From NCBI GenBank assembly GCA_937921305.1, contig CAKZSU010000009.1, positions 1 to 40,098 of the forward strand: 40,098 bases of DNA, written 5' to 3'. The position numbers and the translations under genes were made by a program. Positions 28,113 to 36,565 of this stretch are shown piece after piece; positions within the stretch are counted from its first letter, which is position 1; the number at the start of each line of letters is the position of its first letter. The stretch comes from an uncultured Patescibacteria group bacterium (lineage in GTDB: Bacteria > Patescibacteriota > Microgenomatia > UBA10105 > UBA927). The notes beneath the pieces are model-generated. The model was given only the letters and a program-made list of their open reading frames with translations, searched no databases and was not told where the DNA came from.

Positions 28113-30350
28113 ATGATATCAAAAGAGGTGTTTTTCGATCACTTTCCAGATCGGCAAGAAGATTGTAAACCATATCTTCGTGAAGCGGTTCAATCGATTA
28201 GCGAGCGATTTTCGGAGGATATTTTTTCGTTTCGACTTCTCGGAGTAAACACTTTTGTGGAGATGTGGAATCGGTTTTTTGTTTCTTATACAAAAGAAGA
28301 AAAACGAGTGATTGCTACCGCGTATGTCCTCGCTGAATATGCACATGTTCATCAACAACGGAGACAACGTGATCGAAAAACTGGTCTTCCTATTCCCTAT
28401 ATTCAGCATGTGTTGGCTGTGACGAGAGAGGTTGCGGAGCATGATCAGCAATCCTGGGTGATCGCTGCGGCGCTTGGTCATGATATCTTTGAGGATTCTC
28501 CTCGCTATAGACATCCTGTAACAAAATACGATATTAAATATTTTTTTCCGTCTGATGCGGAACGTATCGTTTCGACAATTGAGGCATTAACTGAGGTGCA
28601 GCAAAGCGAACGGGGGGATCCGTCTGTTGAGACGCTTCGGAAAATTATCGAACGGGGATTGGAGAATCCCGCTGTTGTATTGATTAAAACATGCGATCGA
28701 TTGCACAATATGCGGACGATTGCAGCGATGCCAAGAGAGAAGCAAGAACGAAAAGCGGCGGAAACATACATGATTTACGCGCCGCTCGCGCAACGGTTTG
28801 GGTTTTCTGAATATGCTCGAGAATTGTATGAACGGTCAATAAAAATTTTGAATATTCATCGAGGTGGACGATCATTAAACAAAAGAATTGCTCAATCAAT
28901 AGAGGCATTGGTTTCTCATGTCAACACTAACCACCTTCTTCAGGAAATTCATAACATTTATGCGATATATGGAGGAATTCAAGTTGTGTCTCTTCGGTAT
29001 CCATTATTTCATGAAGTGTATGATTCTGTATTGTTACGATATATAAATAGATTTTCTGATACTCTTTTGTCTGAATGGGAAGTTACTACAGCAGATCTTC
29101 CGATGCGATTAGATCTCGTGATACGAGATGATATTCTTGATCCAACGATGACGTCAGAGGAGAGGGTTGCGTGGGCAGAAGATCGGTTGCGAGCAATCCT
29201 TCCTCTTGCGATGGATTCTCTTGTTCAATTACCAACAAACAGAATTGTAGGATTGTATGATCTAATTTACCAAGCGCGTCGAGGCGTGTTTCAGGAAGAA
29301 ACGGTGTTTTCATTGGTATTATCCGATGGAACGCCGATTCGTGTTTATGTTTGTTCTGAAATAGATTATACTAAAAAACAAATTCCTCTTTCTATACTTA
29401 CCAAACGAGATAGCGATAAAGCTTCTATGGATCTTGCACAAAAGAAAATTCGAGAGATTCATCGGCAGTACGAAGAATGGATATCTAGAGAGATATCTTA
29501 TGATACTATTCGATATTTTGGGAATGTGTTGCATGGAAGCGTTCCAGTATTTATTTCATATGACGGAAATGATGCTTCCCTAAGAGAAACGCATCAACCT
29601 ATTCAGGCAACAATTGCTGATATACTGTTTCAACACGAAGATTGGATGCGAGTTCAGGAGATTACCATTAATGGAAAGGTGATTGATTTGACAACTGATT
29701 TGGGAATGCGGGTGCCTGCTGGAGGGAACATTGTGATTCGCATGCACGATAAAGATGATAAAGATGCAATCATGTTGATTCATCCCTCTTTTGCGGATCA
29801 TTTATGTCTTCGACAATATAAGCGACAGAGCGTGCTTTCTGATATAAAAAGAATATATTTAAGTCTTTCTGATACGGATCCAAGAAGAGAAGAATATCGA
29901 AGAATGATTGTTGCATATGGATGGAATCGACTTGTTGAGCCAATTAGAAATCAAATTGTTCCATTTAATCTTATGTTGGTTCTTCCTAAAAAATATTCAT
30001 CAAGTGAAGAATTTTTGCTTCGTTTGAGCTTTGGAGAAATAAATAAACATGAAATAGAGGCGATTCGTCGACGGATGATTGAATATTGCGCTTCGTTGCA
30101 TCGGATTCAAGTGCAAGTGAAGGACTTGCCTGGAATAAAAAAACAAATTATCGATATATTTTATCCTTCAGGTCAAGAAACAGGTGTGCCGAATTTAATT
30201 CATGACACAATCGATCGTCCTTATGGTGGAGACACGCCGGTATTAACGTTTTATTTTGATCCAAACGATCCGCATATCGGGAAGTTGAGTGAGATAATAG
30301 AAAAAATTCAACGTATAGGTGGTGTAATGAGTGTGCGTATTTTGTCCTAA
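28113..30350 (+). CDS. RelA/SpoT-like protein with HD hydrolase and TGS domains, no recognisable synthetase
   Basis: 745 residues. The N-terminal HD domain is clear: PYIQHVLAVTREVAE, ALGHDIFEDSP, KTCDRLHNMRT and YAPLAQRFGFSEYARELYE supply the metal ligands of the ppGpp hydrolase. The region where the synthetase normally follows (residues ~270-470) has no recognisable catalytic GxxYxS or ExQIRT motif. Residues ~510-560 look like a TGS domain (ATIADILFQHEDW, ITINGKVIDLTTDL, VPAGGNIVI). A further C-terminal section ends in an ACT-like segment (VLTFYFDPNDPHIGKLSEII). It may be a hydrolase-only alarmone enzyme or a repurposed HD protein. Confidence 0.8.
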   Translation: MISKEVFFDHFPDRQEDCKPYLREAVQSISERFSEDIFSFRLLGVNTFVEMWNRFFVSYTKEEKRVIATAYVLAEYAHVHQQRRQRDRKTGLPIPYIQHVLAVTREVAEHDQQSWVIAAALGHDIFEDSPRYRHPVTKYDIKYFFPSDAERIVSTIEALTEVQQSERGDPSVETLRKIIERGLENPAVVLIKTCDRLHNMRTIAAMPREKQERKAAETYMIYAPLAQRFGFSEYARELYERSIKILNIHRGGRSLNKRIAQSIEALVSHVNTNHLLQEIHNIYAIYGGIQVVSLRYPLFHEVYDSVLLRYINRFSDTLLSEWEVTTADLPMRLDLVIRDDILDPTMTSEERVAWAEDRLRAILPLAMDSLVQLPTNRIVGLYDLIYQARRGVFQEETVFSLVLSDGTPIRVYVCSEIDYTKKQIPLSILTKRDSDKASMDLAQKKIREIHRQYEEWISREISYDTIRYFGNVLHGSVPVFISYDGNDASLRETHQPIQATIADILFQHEDWMRVQEITINGKVIDLTTDLGMRVPAGGNIVIRMHDKDDKDAIMLIHPSFADHLCLRQYKRQSVLSDIKRIYLSLSDTDPRREEYRRMIVAYGWNRLVEPIRNQIVPFNLMLVLPKKYSSSEEFLLRLSFGEINKHEIEAIRRRMIEYCASLHRIQVQVKDLPGIKKQIIDIFYPSGQETGVPNLIHDTIDRPYGGDTPVLTFYFDPNDPHIGKLSEIIEKIQRIGGVMSVRILS

Positions 30351-30464
30351 AATAATATAGTTTTTTATATTTTTAAATAGTTTAAGCAGATCGTTTACTT
30401 GTTGTCCTATTTCTTCTTTTTTGGATGGTATTAAGATAGAATATACACGTGTGAATGCGTATTT

Positions 30465-30537
30465 CGGGGACTAGCTCAGTTGGTAGAGCGTACGGTTCGG
30501 GTCCGTAAGGTCGGCGGTTCAAGTCCGCCGTCCCCGA
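30465..30537 (+). tRNA. tRNA-Pro (anticodon CGG)
   Basis: Full cloverleaf in 73 bases. Acceptor CGGGGAC/GTCCCCG, D arm GCTC/GAGC, anticodon stem TACGG/CCGTA with loop TTCGGGT (anticodon CGG), T arm GGCGG/CCGCC with loop TTCAAGT, discriminator A. The C1-G72 pair is typical of bacterial tRNA-Pro. CCA is not encoded, so a CCA-adding enzyme is needed. A TAGAAT at 30437-30442 may be the promoter. Eight bases separate it from the next tRNA. Confidence 0.96.
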
Positions 30538-30545
30538 CTTATTTT

Positions 30546-30617
30546 GCCCCCATAGCTCAACGGAGAGAGCAGGCCCGTCCTAAGGGTACGATGAGGGTTC
30601 AATTCCTTCTGGGGGCA
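30546..30617 (+). tRNA. tRNA-Arg (anticodon CCT)
   Basis: 72 bases. Acceptor GCCCCCA/TGGGGGC, D arm GCTC/GAGC, anticodon loop GTCCTAA (anticodon CCT, reads AGG), T arm GAGGG/CCTTC with loop TTCAATT, discriminator A, no CCA. The anticodon stem GGCCC/GGGTA has a G-A mismatch at 27-43, a G-T pair at 28-42, and position 32 is G instead of a pyrimidine. The arm is weak but still has three C-G pairs. Ends 12 bases from the convergent PEGA gene. Confidence 0.9.
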
Positions 30618-30628
30618 CTTCATATGCT

Positions 30629-31951
30629 TTATCGCAAATGAACAGAGAAGAGGTTAGGAAGGGGGGAAGCGTTCGGATTAAAGTTACTGACGATGATAAT
30701 GCGGTTACCTCCGGGCCACGGCGCGACAAATTTGTCTTCCAGCGGGCCTTCGTAAATCGTTACCCAATTTGTCCTATCGTACTCAAGAATATCGATTTTT
30801 CTTTCCATAACCAGGATCAAGTGTCGATTCGTTGGAAACCAGTAGATAGGATAATGTGTTTGTTGATGTAATGTTTTTTGTTTCGCTTCATTTGGCGAAA
30901 TTTGTTTTTTTTGCAACGGTGACGGCGATGGAGATGGTGAAGGAAGAAGTTCTGTTCGATCTAATAATCGATAATTTTTATCTTCTTTCATGTCATACAC
31001 ATAGAGTGTTCCTGTTTGAAGAGTTCGTTCCTCTGCTATGCTATTCGCACCAATAACCGGTGGCATGATAAATAGAGGAAGCGTTGCGGATTGGGTTGCT
31101 TCGTAAAGTACTTTTGTTTCATCAGGCGAGAATGAAAGAATGCTAGCGCTTGATTTTGCTATAGTAATAAATTCTTTGGGGAACGATGAGAGCTGTCGAA
31201 GTTGTTTTTCGTTTCGTTCTTCTTGCCATGCCTTGCGAATGGTTTCAAGTTGATTCGTGACGATTCGTTGTTCATTGGTTCTTCCGACGCTATACAGTAT
31301 CGCGATTGTGTCGGTAAAAAGAAGAATTTCATTTGAATTCGGCGACCATTCGAGTGTTATGACATCAACAGACAACTCAGGATTGATTGCTCCGATTTCT
31401 CGAGGATCCCTGTTGAATCCTAATGCTCTATCTGTCAATTCGTACACCCATATGGCATATCCTTCTTTTTTTGCTCCTTCGTTTTTTATCGAGCTAATAT
31501 AGGCGATTTTGCTTCCATCGGGAGAAAGAGTTGGTTTGATAACCCCTCTATTTGTTAGCGGAGAGATGCTTGGATTGATAGGGAAGAGAAACGCGTCGGC
31601 CCGACGGACAACTTCTTTATCAATTCGAATATCCTTTTGCCACGATAGATAGCCGTCTTTTGCTATTTTAACGGTATATGTTCCTGGCTCTAGAGAGAGG
31701 GATGTGTTTGTCGCATTTTTAAAGACGCCATTGATGAAGATTTGCGCTCCAGATGGATCTGATGTAGTAGCAAGGATGCCTGTGGATGTGACGATTGGTT
31801 GTTTTTCTCCTTGAAGGTTCAGTCGATAACCTCGAGCATACAAAATGACCGCTATTGATGTTCCAAGAATAAAGAAGACGGTGATAACCGGAGATAGAAT
31901 TGACCATAAGTCGCTTTTGGAGAAGGCATGAAGGATTGTTTTTCTCTTCAT
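30629..31951 (-). CDS. Membrane-anchored PEGA-domain protein with TolB-like propeller
   Basis: 440 residues. A cytosolic basic N-terminus, one membrane helix (PVITVFFILGTSIAVILYA, residues ~20-40), a PEGA domain (TSDPSGAQIFINGVFK, LSLEPGTYTVKIAKDGYLSW), then repeated strands of TolB/WD40 type (KPTLSPDGSKIAYIS, LEWSPNSNEILLFT, LSFSPDETKVLYEA, YPIYWFPTNRHLILV). A Pro/Ser linker (PSPSPSPSP) lies near residue 335. Such proteins are common and uncharacterised in Patescibacteria; an envelope-facing binding role is likely. It shares a divergent promoter region with mreB. TATACT ends seven bases before the ATG. Confidence 0.88.
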   Translation of the reverse strand: MKRKTILHAFSKSDLWSILSPVITVFFILGTSIAVILYARGYRLNLQGEKQPIVTSTGILATTSDPSGAQIFINGVFKNATNTSLSLEPGTYTVKIAKDGYLSWQKDIRIDKEVVRRADAFLFPINPSISPLTNRGVIKPTLSPDGSKIAYISSIKNEGAKKEGYAIWVYELTDRALGFNRDPREIGAINPELSVDVITLEWSPNSNEILLFTDTIAILYSVGRTNEQRIVTNQLETIRKAWQEERNEKQLRQLSSFPKEFITIAKSSASILSFSPDETKVLYEATQSATLPLFIMPPVIGANSIAEERTLQTGTLYVYDMKEDKNYRLLDRTELLPSPSPSPSPLQKKQISPNEAKQKTLHQQTHYPIYWFPTNRHLILVMERKIDILEYDRTNWVTIYEGPLEDKFVAPWPGGNRIIIVSNFNPNASPLPNLFSVHLR

Positions 31952-31958
31952 ATCATGA

Positions 31959-31964
31959 AGTATA
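31959..31964 (-). promoter_or_regulatory. -10 box of the PEGA gene, 7 bases before the ATG
   Basis: TATACT on the minus strand, seven bases from the ATG at 31951. Leaderless geometry; the mreB promoter faces the other way within 20 bases. Confidence 0.5.
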
Positions 31965-31976
31965 TCGAAGGTGTGA

Positions 31977-31996
31977 TAGAATCGCTAGTGCATGGA
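31977..31996 (+). promoter_or_regulatory. mreB -10 box and ribosome binding site
   Basis: TAGAAT (31977-31982) and GGAG (31993-31996) eight bases before the ATG at 32005. They support the shorter mreB start and show a leader of about 16 bases, unlike the divergent partner. Confidence 0.5.
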
Positions 31997-32004
31997 GCAA
32001 TGAT

Positions 32005-33084
32005 ATGTTCTCAAAACGTCTTGGGATTGATCTTGGTACTGCAAATAGTTTAGTTTGGCTTGCCGGAAAAGGTGTTGTCTTAAACGAGCCGACGGTTGTC
32101 GCTGTTACAGAAGATGACGAGCGAGTTGTTGCCGTGGGGAATGACGCGAAAGAAATGTTGGGAAGAACTCCAGGTACTATGAAAGCGATGCGTCCATTGC
32201 AAAGTGGAGTAATAGCAGATTATAGGATAACAGAAGCAATGCTTCGATATTTTATTGATCGTGTTATAGGTCGAAATAGATTGTTTCGTCCTGAAGTGAT
32301 GATTTGTGTGCCAAGCGGTGTAACACAGGTTGAACGACGTGCTGTGTTAGACGCGACATTATCTGCTGGAGCTAAGGTTGCATATCTTATAGAAGAACCA
32401 TTAGCTGCGGCAATTGGCGCAAATATTCCGATTGCTCAACCTTCTGGGAATATGATTGTTGATATTGGAGGCGGTTCAACTGAATGTGCGGTAATATCAC
32501 TTGGCGGCGTGGTGGTGCATAAGAGTGCTCGTGTTGCGGGAAATCGTCTTGAAGAATTTATTATGCAATATATTAGAAAAACCTATAATCTTGTTATCGG
32601 AGAACGAACAGCAGAAATGATTAAAATTACTATAGGGAACGCATTGCTTGATGAAGAAACAACAATAGAATATGAATCTTCTTCTCAACATCATAACTCT
32701 CAAAAGCGACGGCATTCTGATGAATTGCCTTTGGTAGATAGGTTAGAAGTAAAGGGGAGAGACATTGTGAATGGATTGCCTCGGATGATCGAGGTTACTT
32801 CAAAAGAAATCACCAAAGCGATGAAGCCGATTCTTCGACAGATTGTTTTGACGGTGAAGGCTGCGTTGGAAGAGACGCCTCCAGAGCTCGCCGCTGATAT
32901 CATTGACAAGGGCATTGTGATGGCAGGTGGGACATCCAAACTGCGAAATCTTGATAAATTATTAACACAAGAAACAGGCGTTCCGTGTCATGTTGCCGAA
33001 GATCCGATGTTGTGTGTTGTCAAAGGAACGGGGATTGCGATTGAGAATATAGAACTGTATAAAAAAAGTATTACGAGAAAATAA
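32005..33084 (+). CDS. mreB: Rod-shape protein MreB (bacterial actin)
   Basis: 359 residues from ATG 32005. The frame is open upstream to 31900, but the family begins at KRLGIDLGTANSLVW and the GGAG site fits this start. Phosphate 1 loop GIDLGTANS, VPSGVTQVERRAV, phosphate 2 loop VDIGGGSTECAVISLGG, and the adenosine loop IVMAGGTSKLRNLD are present. It forms membrane filaments that guide wall synthesis. An insertion of about 22 polar residues (YESSSQHHNSQKRRHSDELP) sits near residues 215-240, before the conserved VKGRDIVNGLP. The glycosyltransferase gene follows after nine bases. Confidence 0.96.
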   Translation: MFSKRLGIDLGTANSLVWLAGKGVVLNEPTVVAVTEDDERVVAVGNDAKEMLGRTPGTMKAMRPLQSGVIADYRITEAMLRYFIDRVIGRNRLFRPEVMICVPSGVTQVERRAVLDATLSAGAKVAYLIEEPLAAAIGANIPIAQPSGNMIVDIGGGSTECAVISLGGVVVHKSARVAGNRLEEFIMQYIRKTYNLVIGERTAEMIKITIGNALLDEETTIEYESSSQHHNSQKRRHSDELPLVDRLEVKGRDIVNGLPRMIEVTSKEITKAMKPILRQIVLTVKAALEETPPELAADIIDKGIVMAGGTSKLRNLDKLLTQETGVPCHVAEDPMLCVVKGTGIAIENIELYKKSITRK

Positions 33085-33093
33085 TTTTTGCTT

Positions 33094-34149
33094 ATGAAGA
33101 TCGCGATGCTTGCACCTATTGAAGAATCAGTTCCTCCTAAAAAATATGGAGGAACAGAAATTGTTGTTTATAATCTGATTACTGAACTTGTCCGTCTCGG
33201 ACACACTGTTACTCTTTTTTCGTCAGGGGATTCGCAAGTGCCGTGTCATCTTGTTCCTGTTGTTCCAACATCGCTTCGAACAACAGAGCCATATGCGTCT
33301 GATCCTGCATCAAGAGAAAAAGGGAAAATTGTAGGGATAGCAAACGCATTACATCACATTCTTAATGGTTCATATGATATGATACATAATCATATTGGGT
33401 GGCGTTTTAATCCATTTATTCAGCTTCTCTCTTCTCCTGTTGTGACAACCCTTCATGGTCCGCCGGGGAGCCTTGATCAACGGATGATCTATTCTTTTTA
33501 TCCTCACCATTTCTTTATTTCTATTTCCAATAATCAACGGACGTTGTTTCCAGAATTAAACTATATTGATACTGTATACAATGGGATTGATATAGATAAC
33601 TATTGTTTTCGGGAACATCCTTCAGAGGAAGAGTATCTTTTGTTTTTAGCGCGATTTTCTCCGGAGAAGGGGCCGCGGGAGGCGATTGAAATTGCGAAAC
33701 GATCAGGGATGAAATTAAAAATGGCTGTTAAAGTTGATCAGGTTGATACAGCGTTTTTTGATGAATGTCAACCACTAATACAAGAAGCGAATGTAGAACT
33801 TGTGGGCGAAGTTGGCATGGAAGAAAAAGTGCGGCTATTGCAAGGAGCGAGGGCGCTTCTTGCGCCCATACAATGGGAAGAGCCGTTTGGATTGTTTGTC
33901 GTGGAAGCATTGGCATGCGGAACACCGGTAATTGGAATGAAGAGAGGATCATTCCCGGAGATTATTATGCATGGCGTTACTGGATTTCTTGGAAGCACAG
34001 TGGAAGAACTCGTCTCATATGTTCATCAATTATCAACGATCGATCGTCGAATGTGCAGAAGGACTGTCGAAGAACGATTCACAAAAGAACATATGGCGCG
34101 CGGATATCTTCGGGCGTATGAACGCGCAATTGCGAAATATCACGAATAA
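33094..34149 (+). CDS. GT4-family glycosyltransferase
   Basis: 351 residues from ATG 33094. GT-B fold: MKIAMLAPIEESVPPKKYGG with the N-terminal Gly-rich loop, GHTVTLFSSGDS, VTTLHGPP, YNGIDID, LLFLARFSPEKGPREAI, then the donor-site segment IQWEEPFGLFVVEALACGTP (E-x7-E) and GVTGFL. It transfers an activated sugar, probably to an envelope glycan; donor and acceptor cannot be told. The gap to mreB is nine bases, so co-expression with cell-shape control is likely. Confidence 0.92.
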   Translation: MKIAMLAPIEESVPPKKYGGTEIVVYNLITELVRLGHTVTLFSSGDSQVPCHLVPVVPTSLRTTEPYASDPASREKGKIVGIANALHHILNGSYDMIHNHIGWRFNPFIQLLSSPVVTTLHGPPGSLDQRMIYSFYPHHFFISISNNQRTLFPELNYIDTVYNGIDIDNYCFREHPSEEEYLLFLARFSPEKGPREAIEIAKRSGMKLKMAVKVDQVDTAFFDECQPLIQEANVELVGEVGMEEKVRLLQGARALLAPIQWEEPFGLFVVEALACGTPVIGMKRGSFPEIIMHGVTGFLGSTVEELVSYVHQLSTIDRRMCRRTVEERFTKEHMARGYLRAYERAIAKYHE

Positions 34150-34328
34150 TTTTTATATCTTTCGATATTCTTCTATTATTAGAAATATATTTTGATATCT
34201 TTTGTTCATTGCATCTTCATTGTTAAGAACATGTTTTGATCTTCGATATGTCAATATGCATCGGCTTGCTATTTGTTTTATAATACAAACGATACGCAGG
34301 TAGTACTCAAGATTCAAAAAAAAACACT

Positions 34329-35639
34329 ATGGTAAAACGTATTGCGATATTAACCGATCATGCGGACCCACTCGCGCCGATAGGCGGAATTGAGGCTGGA
34401 GGGGAAAATGTCTATGTTCTTGAATTAACGCGTTCTTTAGCGAAGTTAGGATGGGTGATTGATGTATTTACTCGCTGGTCATCCCCAAAAACAACAAGAA
34501 CCGCAAGGATATCCCCAACGGTGCGGGTGGTTCGATTGAAAGCAGGGCCAATCGATCATATTCCGAGAGATCAATTATTTTCTTATATGCCTGAATATGT
34601 AGAGAGCTTTTTTCAATTTTTAAAAGAAACAAGATTAGACTATCTTCTGGTTCATGGGAATTATTATTTTTCTGGATGGGCTGGGCTTCAGATTGCTTCA
34701 CGTCTTGGCGTTCCATTTATTAATACCTTTCATACGCTTGGAGCGATTCGTCATTTAGCTCTTGGAGATAGGGATAAGTCTCCGAAAGAGCGGATTAGTA
34801 TCGAAACAGAGGTTCTTCAAAATGCGTATGCCATAATCGCTACATCTCCACCCATGAAGGAAGACATGATTATTCATTACAAAGCACCTGCAAAAAAAAT
34901 TATTGTTATCCCTGGAGGTGTTAATCTGAATCGGTTTACGCCAACGCCGCAATTATTAGCTCGTCGAGTGTTGCATCTTGATCCAAATATATTTTTGATT
35001 TTGTATGTTGGCCGTATTGAGCGGCGAAAAGGGATCGATACGCTCCTTTCTGGTGTAAATGAGTTAGTTATGCGTTTTCCTCATCTGCGAAAGAAAATTC
35101 GATTGATTATTTCTGGAGGAGCGCATCCGAGCAAGTGGGGTAAGATTCCCGATGGACCAGAAAAAGAAGAGCTCTATAGATTGGAAGGTATTGTGGATCA
35201 ATTGCGGATCAAAGATGTTGTGCGATTTATTGGTGCGGTCAATAGGGAGTATTTGCAGTATTACTATTCAAGCGCTGATGTTACAGTTGTGCCATCATAT
35301 TATGAGCCATTCGGATTAGTGCCGCTTGAATCTATGGCGTGTGGGACATTAGTGATCGCATCGGATGTCGGCGGGATGAAGTGGACGATAAAAGAAGGGA
35401 AAACAGGGTTGTTGTTTCCAACAAAAGACCCAGTATCGCTAGCAGATAAAATTCAATATGTGCTAGAACATCCCGAGATAAGAAAAAAAATGAGAGAAAA
35501 TGGTATTGAACGCGTGCACCGTTTTTTTAGTTGGGATGCTATTTCAAAGCAAATGAGCCAATGTTATGAAGATATGCTGATCGAATTTTATTATAAAAAG
35601 GCCATGAACGGCAAAAAGCAGAGTGATTTACCACAGTGA
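34329..35639 (+). CDS. GT4-family glycosyltransferase, sucrose-phosphate-synthase-like
   Basis: 436 residues. ILTDHADPLAPIGGIEAGGENVYVLELTRSLAKLGW at the start, GAIRHLALGD, VIPGGVNLNRF, FLILYVGRIERRKGIDTLLS, and the E-x7-E donor site SYYEPFGLVPLESMACGT with GGMKWTIKEGKTGLLF. The extended N-terminal motif and overall pattern resemble the sucrose-synthase/SPS-like branch of GT4. Possible role in sucrose-type or envelope glycan synthesis; not certain. TATAAT at 34279-34284 may start the transcript with a leader of about 38 bases. The last 12 bases overlap the 3' end of the convergent GalT-like gene. Confidence 0.9.
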   Translation: MVKRIAILTDHADPLAPIGGIEAGGENVYVLELTRSLAKLGWVIDVFTRWSSPKTTRTARISPTVRVVRLKAGPIDHIPRDQLFSYMPEYVESFFQFLKETRLDYLLVHGNYYFSGWAGLQIASRLGVPFINTFHTLGAIRHLALGDRDKSPKERISIETEVLQNAYAIIATSPPMKEDMIIHYKAPAKKIIVIPGGVNLNRFTPTPQLLARRVLHLDPNIFLILYVGRIERRKGIDTLLSGVNELVMRFPHLRKKIRLIISGGAHPSKWGKIPDGPEKEELYRLEGIVDQLRIKDVVRFIGAVNREYLQYYYSSADVTVVPSYYEPFGLVPLESMACGTLVIASDVGGMKWTIKEGKTGLLFPTKDPVSLADKIQYVLEHPEIRKKMRENGIERVHRFFSWDAISKQMSQCYEDMLIEFYYKKAMNGKKQSDLPQ

Positions 35640-36473
35640 TCGAAGAGTGTTAGCAGCATCCTCTGGATGAATGCTATTGACGGATAATCCTGTCCCTAAT
35701 TCAAATCCCGCTCGATGAATGAATCTTGGGACAATTCGAAGAAAAAAATTGTTTTCATGAGAGATATAATAGTTATAACTAAATGGCTCGTTTTCATTAT
35801 GAGACAACAAAGTTTCTGATTTATACGCTTTTTTGAGTGTTTTGAGTGTGTGTTGTAGTAACAACCCGAGATCATTTCGTTCTTTTTCTGTTGTCTCTCC
35901 AAAAGAGATTGATGATCGCTTCGGCATAATCCATACTTCATATGGCCATTGAGAAAATGCTGGGCAATAGGCGACGGCATGTTGTCGTTCTTCTATAATA
36001 TTCGCTAGCGGTTCTCTCTTGAGAGTGTCAAGTTTGATTGTGTGAGGAATAACAACGATTTGCGCGTGGGGATGCGAAAGGCTTGCACCAGCATGAATGC
36101 CATGATTGCCGAAGATAAGCACCTGTCCGTTTTTTTTATGGGTAACATACCGCTGGTAGAATGTTTCCATAATCCGACTTACATGATCTGATGGAAGCAC
36201 GCAAAGGTCGTCGGTATGAGACGGATGGAGAATGACCACTTCGTGGATATCGGTAATAGGATATTTATTCGGAACAACGCGAACATCCCAAGTGCCATGA
36301 TTTTCAACACGAAATACTTCTGGCGGTGTGAGCGATTCGTTGCCAGTACAAAATGGGCAGATAGTTTGTGTTGGCTCATTGTTCGATTGATGTGTATCTT
36401 TAGGGCGTTCAAGTCGAATAGGACTAATAATCACATAGCGTTTTGTTGTAATATCGGGAATAAAGATTGCCAT
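35628..36473 (-). CDS. galT: GalT-like HIT-superfamily nucleotidyltransferase
   Basis: 281 residues, shorter than classic GalT (~340). CPFC near residue 39 matches the N-terminal zinc ligands, VRVVPNKYPI is the GalT/HIT strand, and the active site is SLSHPHAQIVVIP (HxHxQ with nucleotidylated His). The C-terminal half has WPYEVWIMPKR and FFLRIVPRF. Most likely galactose-1-phosphate uridylyltransferase or a related sugar-1-phosphate adenylyl/uridylyltransferase, supplying nucleotide sugars to the adjacent glycosyltransferases. TATACT nine bases before the ATG predicts a very short leader. Overlaps the GT gene tail by 12 bases. Confidence 0.82.
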   Translation of the reverse strand: MAIFIPDITTKRYVIISPIRLERPKDTHQSNNEPTQTICPFCTGNESLTPPEVFRVENHGTWDVRVVPNKYPITDIHEVVILHPSHTDDLCVLPSDHVSRIMETFYQRYVTHKKNGQVLIFGNHGIHAGASLSHPHAQIVVIPHTIKLDTLKREPLANIIEERQHAVAYCPAFSQWPYEVWIMPKRSSISFGETTEKERNDLGLLLQHTLKTLKKAYKSETLLSHNENEPFSYNYYISHENNFFLRIVPRFIHRAGFELGTGLSVNSIHPEDAANTLRSLW

Positions 36474-36482
36474 ATAGGCAAC

Positions 36483-36488
36483 AGTATA
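36483..36488 (-). promoter_or_regulatory. -10 box of the GalT-like gene
   Basis: TATACT on the minus strand, nine bases before the ATG at 36473, leaving a leader of two or three bases. Confidence 0.45.
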
Positions 36489-36530
36489 TCATAGCAATGA
36501 AAAGTAAGTAATGAATCATAAGGTGTTCGC

Positions 36531-36559
36531 TTGGCAAATAGCTCTAGAGTTTTTATCAT
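36531..36559 (+). promoter_or_regulatory. Promoter of the exported hairpin protein, leaderless geometry
   Basis: TTGGCA (36531-36536), 17-base spacer, TATCAT (36554-36559), then six bases to the ATG at 36566. With both elements present it is the strongest single case for a leaderless start. Confidence 0.7.
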
Positions 36560-36565
36560 GGAAGT

